Below, one piece after another: positions 1-8,800 of a DNA stretch of 26,026 nucleotides. Both the position numbers and the translations under genes were made by a program. This stretch comes from Heterotrichella gracilis (taxonomy: Eukaryota > Sar > Xanthophyceae > Tribonematales > Xanthonemataceae): assembly GCA_032358255.1 (NCBI GenBank), contig JAULBX010026519.1, forward strand, positions 1-26,026, in the 5' to 3' direction. Position 1 is the stretch's first letter. Each line of letters starts with the position of its first letter. The notes below the pieces were generated by a model, which worked only from the letters and a program-made list of their open reading frames with translations, did not search any database and was not told the DNA's origin.

Positions 1-1118
1 CTATAATGGCATTTCAAGAAACCTGTTTAGCTTTTTTGGTAGTAAATGTGGGGCCAATGTGGCTCCATTAATTCACATTTTATTTAGTAAGCGGGGTGAC
101 TTTTTCAAGCACCCCCAACAATCTCGCGAGCCCGGGTTGGCTCCCTGAATGTGACTGTCAAATAAATCTTGTAATCTTGTAATTGTACTATATCTTGTCA
201 TATCTGACAATATACAAGATTTACAAGACTCCCCTGGCCCTGCCTGTCCCCCCAATTGGCCCACCACTGCGAGGGGACCACACAGGTGGCAAGCAATGCG
301 TGGTGTGGTGGTGGTGGCAATGGCGGCGCTGTGATAGCTGTGCTGGTGGTATCACCGTTGGGGGTGGTACTGCAGCCCGCGGTTGTGGTTGCTCTTGTGC
401 CACACAGGCTGAGATGAGGTCTTCAAAGCCTTTGGCAATGGGATTCCCGGGAGGGCCCGCTGCCGGGAGGGGGTGGGAATACATTATGAGGTAAGTGAAG
501 ATTGCAAAAACCGGCATGGCTGGGAAATAAGAGAGTGGGATGCGGTCGGTGGCAAGGGGATTACATTTGCTACCTGGCTTGCTACATATGTAAACAGTGC
601 ACAAGAGTGACCCCACACCTCACACCCTACTCCGCCCTACAGTAGGTTCCCAAACCGGGGTGCATAGGGCCCCGTGGAGCATGGCGGAAAGCACTCTGCT
701 AGAGCTACTGCATGTTGGCCAGCGCACTTGTCATATCAAGCACGCAACTGCATCTCACTTTGGTCAGTACTATGTAGTATCTTCAAGGTGTTATGTGGTA
801 CATTCAAGGTGTCAGCAGTAAATAGAATAAGAGAAGAATGATGAAAAGCCCGCCGCAGGCAAACCATAGGTAACTCAGCAATAATGGGGCAAATAAAACG
901 AGTGCACGTTACCAACTGTAACGATTAAAGTTATCAGGTCACCCACTTCATAAACAATAGGCTGCGGGTATGCGTAGTAGATATCTACATCTACAAAAGA
1001 GCTAGCTGGCAGACAATACTTGGCAGTGCAGTCTACACTAGTGTCTTGACAGCACTACAGCATCCGAGAGAGATACTTTTTGCAATTGCAAGTTATACAA
1101 GGGTCCGCTATTGGAACC
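1..1118. other. Gap without a recognisable gene
   Basis: I see no open frame here with recognisable protein features. The short frames on both strands are low-complexity (for example a GGT-rich stretch around 300-380) and lack plausible starts or splice sites. The first 250 bases hold TGTAA motifs on both strands, so the 3' end of a gene lying to the left is possible. The right-hand part is the expected 3' untranslated region of the minus-strand frame at 1211. Confidence 0.5.
168..227. repeat. Imperfect inverted repeat with TGTAA/TTACA in its arms
   Basis: The arm at 168-181 (cttgtaatcttgta) pairs with 213-227 (tacaagatttacaag) with one unpaired base and a loop of about 31 bases. Each arm carries the green-algal poly(A) motif for one strand: TGTAA at 170-174 and 178-182 on plus, TTACA at 221-225 for minus. 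It could be a two-way 3'-end region or the tip of a small foldback element. No function is demonstrated. Confidence 0.4.
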
Positions 1119-1123
1119 TTACA
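1119..1123 (-). terminator. Candidate TGTAA poly(A) signal
   Basis: TTACA on plus reads TGTAA on minus, 88 bases past the stop codon of the frame ending at 1211. TGTAA is the usual polyadenylation signal in chlorophycean algae. A five-base motif is weak evidence alone. Confidence 0.35.
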
Positions 1124-1210
1124 ACACGTAAGCGTTTGCATCCGAAAAAGGGAAACACATTTTATTATATACAGACTTAAAACCATTATAACGCGCCTAG
1201 ACTGTATGAA

Positions 1211-2299
1211 CTATGACTGGTGGTGATGAGTTTGAAAAAAATCCAGAAAGCGGCGGTGAAGCAGTTGCTTGCAGAGCACAAAAGGGTATGAGGTCAACCA
1301 AGCATTCGAGTCATCTATTGTAAAGGTTGTAGTTGGCAAAGCACCAACACCGCCGCAATCTCCCTGGACTCCCATTGGACCGAAATACTTGATAGGAAAG
1401 GGATACGCGTTGTAACGGCTGTATTCCGACTGTAGGCTTAACCTTTCAGCTTCGCCGTCTAGCCCCCTTGGGTACTCTGAATGGTTGTTGGCACTTTTTC
1501 TTAGAGAAAACCCTAGTAAGAAGGCGTTATACCCCCGCAAGCAACTCAACTGCACGTGAAACAGCAGTGCTTGGCTTTCCCACCAAGAAAAGCTGTCGAG
1601 AGTGGAAGTGTAAGGAAGAGTTACGGGCACAGCTTCACGGTGGAATGCCTCTACCCGCGCGTCACAGCAATCTATGCGCCACACGCCACCTGGGATGTTA
1701 GTGTCCACCGTGTGCTGTTTATGACAGAACAAGCTGACGGTTGCCCACTCCTGAGCGCTTTTCAAAAAGGAGATAAAAAAGTCAATACAACACGAACTTT
1801 GGGCGGGGGTATCGACCTGCAAGCAATACACGCAAGAAACTTTGCTTGCATCATAGTCCAGGAACACCCAGTACTTGAAACGAACCCTGAGTCTCTCTTC
1901 CGCTTGCGATGCAGCAATCGCGAGTCTATTGCGACCTGTCGTCCAAGTTGAATTTGCGCTGTGTGTCGCTCTGACCCACATTCCGTCGTCGTTGCCAAGC
2001 AGGTCGGCAGCTGCAGGTCCGTCGAAGTACAGATATTCCAAGTAGACTTCCGTATTTTGTAAGGAGTGCCATATATGGTACCACTCCATATAATTTTCTT
2101 GCTTTCCTTGGACAAGAAGCGCAACAGCTGCTCCCTGCGTCCAGCTGTAATCCTGCACCGCAACAATGACACAGGCGGTAGGGCCCTTTTAGCAGAAAAT
2201 GGGGTGCGCTTTGTCCCCTTTCGAGGCAGACACGAATGTTTTTTGCGTGTAGCCCAAAGAACGTATACGTCCGTCAATTTTTGAGCTACGAGCATACAT
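1211..2299 (-). CDS. Unrecognised protein, 314-326 codons open; possibly a glycosyltransferase-like relic with a nonsense codon
   Basis: The frame is open from 2188 down to the TAG at 1211-1213. Visible features are an N-terminal run AAVALLVQGKQENYMEWYHI followed by LEYLYFDGP, then KYWVFLDYDAS, a Cys-rich middle, and PFPIKYFGPMG. The pattern 'small hydrophobic strand, then E-x-x-x-EW, then a Tyr/Asp-rich strand' recalls GT92/GT2-like glycosyltransferases, but I do not find a convincing family signature. There is no ATG near the N terminus. Either an exon begins at 2152 after a GGTGCAG acceptor, or translation began at the ATG at 2299-2297, in the same frame, which is now cut by TAA at 2191-2189. 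The 36 codons between that ATG and the TAA read like protein. The base composition is less GC-rich than the other genes here. It lies tail-to-head behind the DUF3431 gene. Function unknown; pseudogene possible. Confidence 0.45.
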
Positions 2300-2397
2300 G
2301 CATGCATATGCATGTATTCATATGCACCACGGGTGATAATATATAATCCAGGAATTCCGTGCTATTGTGCAGTTTCCGTGGCGCCATAACAAGTAGA

Positions 2398-2402
2398 TTA
2401 CA
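2398..2402 (-). terminator. Candidate TGTAA poly(A) signal for the DUF3431 gene
   Basis: TTACA on plus, about 845 bases beyond the stop at 3246. If used, it implies a long 3' untranslated region covering 2398-3245, which otherwise holds no recognisable gene. Frames inside that stretch are short and start with non-ATG codons. Confidence 0.3.
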
Positions 2403-3039
2403 ATACGACGCGCAGCGCAACAGCAGATTTAGGGACCAGCTTCTTTTTGTGCGGTGCAACAGGAAAGTCTACTATTTTTATCCTCGTCCACTCACTTTGA
2501 CATGTCCGAGGACGTGGAACCTTGCTTGAAGAAATATTGTAGCCACATGTATCAAGTGAAAACGTATTGTGCCAGGCCACACTCCTGCACTTTGGCAAGG
2601 GTACATGGTGACGTATAGATACTGCCTTGAAACCAGGAACAACACCGGGTAACACCCTACAAATATATATGCAGGCAGGTTGCCGCCGAAATATAGTAGC
2701 TATAAGAACCGAACCAGCGATTTTCGACCGAAAGCTTGTCTTCCACAAAATAACAAGTCATACCAGACTCTTGTGACTTTATCAGTGGCCACCTCCAGAT
2801 ACCTTTATAACCACCTCCACTGGCTCCAGCCATCCTATAAAGCCCCCACAGATTTCAGCAAGCAACTTCCAGCGGTTTGGGAAGTCACCCCTGAAACGAG
2901 AATATGTCGCTGGCAGTGATAAACGGGTGGGGCAATTGATGGCACGTGCTGTACTATAGCCAGGGGTATACTAATATACCCGGGCTAATATACTAGCGCG
3001 CTGAAATCTGGGTAACTCATGGCTGAATACCTAATCTAG

Positions 3040-3079
3040 TTGATATAGTTAGATAAGGTATATCAATATAATCTAACTA
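3040..3079. repeat. Overlapping inverted repeats that could form alternative hairpins
   Basis: TTGATATA (3040-3047) pairs perfectly with TATATCAA (3059-3066). TAGTTAGAT (3046-3054) pairs perfectly with ATCTAACTA (3071-3079). The arms interleave, so only one hairpin can form at a time. The area is AT-rich and lies in the presumed 3' untranslated region of the DUF3431 gene. Confidence 0.45.
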
Positions 3080-3245
3080 CATCATGTGACTCTATACGCC
3101 AACGAATGGCGTTTTTGCGTAATTCACGGTGCCCGCAAATAGTTCGAATTCACATCAGCTCACTTGATTGGCACGAGAACACCACTGCGGCAACCACTAT
3201 TGACAAAGCGGGCAATATTGGGGCATTTAAGGATTCTGTCAAAAA

Positions 3246-4483
3246 TCATTTGTTGAACTGCCACGTTGTGTTCATCATCCTGAGGTAGGTGTGCAACCCC
3301 AGGTTGCTCTGATTGCACCCCTCCTCCCGGTACAATTGCAACGCCATTGGTGAGATTCTTGGCAACCCAGCGTCACTCTGGTTGTAGTACCTGTCGTTAA
3401 ACATCTCAGGAAACAACACCTCCTGCTCACCCATGATGCGTTGCCACAACACCTCCATCACCACGCCTCCATCATATCCCTTTTCAAACACATAGTCATA
3501 TGCAGCTCGGTACAACTCAACTGGTCTGGCCACCACCCGCTCCCGCCGCACCATAAATTGGGCACAGCAAGGGCCCTGATATTTGGGGCCCTCAGGCCCC
3601 AAATATTTCCCAATCCACTCTTCCCAGGCCGCCGCCTTTGTTTTGAGAAGCATTTGGGCGCGCTTGCGTACCCATGGACGCAGGGTGGGGCCCATGTGCC
3701 GCCAATCCCTGTTGAGCCAGCTGTTAAAACTCTTGTATTTTGTCTTGAAACATGTGTGCTCCATGATGGTGCTCAAGTGCTCCTCCTGGTGCCGGGTGGG
3801 CGCCATGTGGCCATGGATGAAGATCATCATGTCGGGCAGGCAGTAGTAGTTGTGGATGATGAAGGACAAGTAGGCTCCTGCCTCTCGGCCAATGGCAGAG
3901 GGCCCCGTTTTGCAGATGGTGGACTCAGGGTTGCACACGTAGACCGGGACGTTGAGGCCTAGGAAATAATCAGCTGCCTCGGGCTCCAAGCGTGGCAGTA
4001 TAACGGCTACAGGGGGCGGGGAGCAAGGGCTGGGGGGCATAGCACTATCATTGCTGGAAAAGGTCACCTGCACGCAACAAACACAGTGATTTAATAAAAA
4101 TGTGAATTGTAGTTAGGGGGTCTTCAAAGCCCTTGACGACAGAGTGAGTCTGGGTGAAAGGGTGCTCTCTTGGCAGTAAATTCCATGCCCAAAGGTAAGC
4201 AATTGGACACAGCAGCCACCAAAATATACAGTGGATCCAGGTTTATAATTATTTTTACAAATTTTAAAGGGGCAGTTATAATTACTGATCTGAGGGACAC
4301 TGAATAATCCGCATCACTCGCCCAAAGTTTGGTTTCATACATAAAGGCTCGTTCCATCTCGCAATTATCCCTTCTCCCCCCATCTTTAAGGAACACACGG
4401 ACAAAGTGGCTGCCAGCGAGGGGCATAACAACATGCAAGATGCAGTGCGCCAAGAATATATATATAACAAGAACGGACTTCAT
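3246..4483 (-). CDS. DUF3431-family protein, probably secretory-pathway
   Basis: The main exon runs 4067-3246 (273 codons plus TGA), entered through the acceptor GCGTGCAG|GTGACC. Its protein shows the DUF3431 pattern: VPVYVCNPES, then GREAGAYLSFIIHNY, LPDMMIFIHGH, a charged middle with WRHMGPTLRPW, GPCCAQFMVRRERV, and a C-terminal MEVLWQRIMG. DUF3431 proteins occur in fungi and algae and are often found with carbohydrate-active genes; the reaction is unknown. A first exon is proposed from the ATG at 4483-4481. It encodes a classic signal or signal-anchor segment (MKSVLVIYIFLAHCILHVV), which suits a lumenal or secreted protein. The donor is not certain; a phase-0 site at AGATCA|GTAATT (near 4277) is one option. 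The main exon is well supported, exon 1 only moderately. Confidence 0.75.
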
Positions 4484-5324
4484 ATTGTTTTATACATATC
4501 TTCGTCATTTATATCTTCTTGGCAAAAATTAAGAAAGGAAAAGGCGCCCCAACGCAGGGAGGTAGCCAGGCCACAACACATACACTGCGTAGGTTCCACC
4601 TTGCAATAAAGTGTGGATCACTTGACAAATCAAAGCTGTAACACAGTTGCTAAAAGGCATAAACAATGGCGTCAAACTATGGCTTGTATACTTTTCTCTA
4701 CTAGTTGCTGCTTTGCTTAGGTTGCCAAACAGGCATAACACTTGACTTTGAGAAGCACCCACATGCATGCAACGCCATACATATCCTACCCCAAACCCCC
4801 AAACCCTTACATGCACATAGCTGCCGGCATCATTCAGGCTGTTAGACTCCACATGCGCAGTTGTGTGCCCGCTGTTAACTGGCACGGTCGCCGCGAGGCT
4901 GCTTGTGAACAACAAGTGCAGGACCGCTAGGGTTGGATACCATCGGTGAATAGTCAGGGGGCTTGGCGGGCTGTCTGTGCCTTGGCGGCTGGGCTCTTCC
5001 ATTCGCGGAGTGTCACGAGATGCTCGCTAGTTGTTGCTGTCCGAGCAATCGAGCAAAGGAAGGCACGCGGCCAGTGGTGTGGTGGCCTGATGTGCACATG
5101 TCATCGCAACACCTTGGTGACAAGTGTCAAACCCATTCCCGTCAGGTTGGAAGGCGCAATGTTGACGTTGCTATGGTATATACGGACGCTGTTGCGATGG
5201 CCGCCTGGCCGCTATATAGTCGCACACACAGAGTTTATAAACGCACTTGGGAACCGGTTTTGGCTGGTTTCGAAATTGAATTCTTTTTATTCGTCCCCAC
5301 AAAAAAGACGGCGATTCGCATTTT
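4484..5324. other. Gap: presumed upstream region of the DUF3431 gene
   Basis: There is no recognisable gene. Open frames up to 165 codons occur on plus (4946-5443, GTG start), but they show no family features and no codon bias like the neighbours. Promoter elements for the minus-strand gene starting at 4483 should lie here; I could not pick out a convincing one. Confidence 0.4.
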
Positions 5325-5329
5325 TTACA
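5325..5329 (-). terminator. Candidate TGTAA poly(A) signal for UFSP2
   Basis: TTACA on plus, about 546 bases after the UFSP2 stop at 5875. This makes 5325-5874 the likely 3' untranslated region. A 127-codon minus-strand frame (5554-5171) that crosses it shows no recognisable features and is not called. Confidence 0.35.
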
Positions 5330-5874
5330 ACCTCCACTAGGAATTTGTCCAAATGCGACGGCAAGGGGTTTGCCGTCCTGGCTTGTAAGCCATTCAGTCA
5401 CCACTCGGAGTTTTTGCAACATCACCAGCCAATGACACGCTGAGCGCCCAAAGGAGTCACGAGTGTGCAGTGCCCACAAGTTGCTAGTGGTATATGCCGC
5501 AATCAAGCGTGACCTGTCACCATGGTTTGGCAAGGGGGTTAAGAAGGAGGACATCGATGCCTGCCCACAAGATCACAATCACATATTGGTGGATCTCTGG
5601 AGAACGTCACAACCTCCAATAATACCCTGCATAAACCTTGTGTTTGTATGCATCCTACTGGTAAAACCACTAGAAAAGGAGCCCAGTACCCAAAGCAATG
5701 GTTTAGTTTCAAGAGGTATCGCAACAGGCCCATAGTGGCCATCCCAGTCAGTGCACTGCATTGCAATGTGTGCCAGGCTAGAAGGGCCAGCTGCACTACT
5801 GATCATCATTGCGTGCGATACATGCGAACACATCTCCTTTCCATTCAAATGCCATTTCTGGCTAATGCTGCCCA

Positions 5875-8800
5875 TCACACTGTGTTGGGCCGCTGGGGGC
5901 ACAGCAGGTTGTAGAAGGAGCCATCCACAAATAGCTCCCCACCCGCAGCAGCCTTGTCACCCAGACGCCTCCAAGATATCCAGCCACCTGCATACCACAA
6001 TCAGAATGGATTCTGATGCACGTAGAATGTACATATGTGCTTACTAGGATGCTAAGCCACAGCATGTGCGTTCATTGCATCCACATCACCTCCCTCTAAC
6101 ACAGGCAAGCGTGGCGCCATGCAAAGTGGATTTATCAGAGCATGGGAGCAGAATGACTCAGTGAAGTGCACGTATATAGCAGAATGTGAATGAATTTGTG
6201 CACACGTTTAAAGGCCACCACCACTTGCTGGACAACAGGAATGCCCCATGGTGCAATGCCAATGAGCTCCCACAGGACACAATGTATGTGGAGTATGCAA
6301 GTTGGCAGCCTGGTAGTTGCGCATCAGGACGGTCCACTGCATAAACAACACTTAAAGACAATAACGACCTTCATGGCTGGACACCCGATGTTGCTAGGTT
6401 GTCAGTGCACCAGTCCTACCAACATGTAGCTTATTGGTAATTAGGATTCGGGTCATGGATAGGGTCAGTGCACCGGTCCTACTTGCATGTGTTAGGGTCA
6501 GGTAGGGTTTCGAGCCATGTCTAGGTTGCCAGTGCACCAGTCCTACCCGCATGGATGCGCTTCAGGTCCTCCCCCCCTGTGTAGTGTGGGTCCAGAATGA
6601 GGAAGGCGCACTCGCCTGTGCGCTCGTTGTAGTCGATGCCCAGCAGCGTGTATGCAAGCACACCCCCGCCAATCATGATGGGGGTGCCTGCAGCCGATAA
6701 ATGTTTAATGGCAATCATTTGATTATTGGATGAATGTTTTTTGTGTTTTCAGAAGTGGGGAAAAGCCAGTAGTCATTGCGCCATGCCATATCAATACGCA
6801 TTCTTCTTCACTCCCGTGTGTATGCCAGCACACCGCCGCCAATCGTGACGGGGGTGACTCGGCAAGCGGTGCATGTTGCACGCAGGGTTAGCTCTGTGTA
6901 AAAGGTGCCCTGGTGCGCCAGTGACCCCCCATTTCCTTCGTGCGTCCCCATTTTTCCTTTTTAAAGGAAGCCATGCGCCAGTTTATAAACAGTGTCTACA
7001 CACAATTTTAAGTATTAAATGCTGTTAGCCATGCCTGATGCTGCAGACATACTCACACAGATGGACAGAGTTTGATGTTAAGCAACAACCCTGAAGGGTT
7101 ACGGGTTTCAGTACCTTGCGTGTCAAAGTGCTGCGCAAGGTCCCGGGCCTTGGTGGGGATGTCTGAGCCTGACGACACATTTATGATTTTGCAGGACACC
7201 CCCAGCAGCTCGTCCAGGATGTAGCTGAGCTCGATGGCTCCAATCCAGTTGGAGGAGCCAACGAAGTTGCCTGCGTTGCAATAACTAACCGAAAATATGA
7301 ATGATATACATTAACAATAATTTGTAATGAAGCAATAAATACCCGCTGTTATTAACCCACAGTACCACGTGTGCGTAGGCAAGACGCGAACCAACAGATT
7401 GTCCTGCAAGGGATTTAGGGGTGAATGACCCACAAAGCTACGTGCATTGCAAAAAAACAAGATAAGAATGTGTACCCGCCGCATTCTAACAGACTACAGG
7501 CAAGGCGCTGGGGATGGGTTGGCATCCCTGCAGCGGAAGTATGCAGAGCACACAAAAAAATGACGGTTCAGAGCATAAGACATGGTCCCAGGGGTGTTAA
7601 GGAAACAAAAAAATTGTATTCAACTTGCCTGCCTTGTCCCCGATGTCCACCAGTGTCTGCTGTATTTGGTGGTGCGAAGGCACTGCCCTGTGTGTGTAGT
7701 GCTGGCGCCTGAACCACGAGCAGATGGTCTGTAGGGATCGGTATGCGCAGCCCCAACCGGCATCGTCAAACTTGTCCTGGGGCAAGGGAATGGTGGGTGT
7801 GAAGAACGATATTTAGAACCCAAAGTGTCTGAAGTACACAGAGTTAGATCGTTAGATGGAGTGGGGGGTGGGAGTATGCTGCCTGCCTCAAAGCATGAGC
7901 AGACTGTCTGCAGGGGTTGGTAGGCGCAGCCCCGACCGGCGTCGTCAAATTTGTCCTGGGGCAGGGGAATGAGGGTTGTTTAGGGGTTGGGTACAAATTG
8001 TGTTGGAATAGAATACAAAAAGGAAAATGCATGCCTGTCCTTGACCTGGATGTTGCATAAAGAACAAGGATTTGGCATACCATACCACATCGCTCTACTA
8101 TTGTGTCCACTTATCCCCTACCATCGGTGCTAACCCACTGCCATCGTTCCTAGTCAATTTTAACCAATCACCAAACACCTTCCTCGCACCTGCATGTAGT
8201 GGTAGTAATCTTGAACCCTAAACCCTAAACCCCAAACCTATCCACCCTATCCCCATATTATAAAACCCAGCCCTTCTCACCTGCATGTAGTGGTAGTCAT
8301 CTTGAACCCAAACCCTAAACCCTAAACCCTATCAACCCTATCCCCATATTATTACACCCTGCCCTTCTCACCTGCATGTAGTGGTAGTAATCGTACTCCC
8401 CCTGCAGCAGGTGCTGCGTGCCCCCCACAACCCCAGATCCCGGCAAGCTGGCATGCACATTGCTGAGCCTGCCAGATTGGGACCCAGCATTGGACCCTGC
8501 TGCGCTGAACTGCACCGCGTTTGCAAACTTGAACAGCGGCCGGTCCGCGGGCAGGTTGAGCGTTTCGTGCAGCTTAAGCCTGAATGTGCGCAGCTTTTCT
8601 TCGGCTGAATCCCCAGGATTGGGTGGCAGAGGGAAGGTGACGGTGACATGGTGCGGGAGGCCTGGGGGCATGAAGTGCTTTGCCGTGAACTCCCGGCTGT
8701 CGCCCTGCTTGGAGACACGCGACATCTGCCGCAGCTGGCGAGCGATAGCCGGAATGATCACCTGCACAACCAAGGGGGGGGTATGCAAATGGTGCTGCAT

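Noticed and set aside
2189-2191. Reassigned stop codon (TAA read as an amino acid)
   Set aside because: Other genes in the window end at TAA or TGA exactly where their families end, for instance the histidine phosphatase at TAA.
3441-3962. 173-codon plus-strand frame
   Set aside because: It is an antisense shadow of the DUF3431 exon.
4946-5443. 165-codon plus-strand frame
   Set aside because: It has a GTG start, no domain, no codon bias, and overlaps other equally open frames on both strands.
5171-5554. 127-codon minus-strand frame downstream of UFSP2
   Set aside because: It starts with ATG but shows no family features and lies in the likely UFSP2 3' untranslated region.
8215-8335. True telomere or chromosome end
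   Set aside because: The TTTAGGG motifs occur only in short runs of two or three inside introns of active-looking genes, in both orientations.
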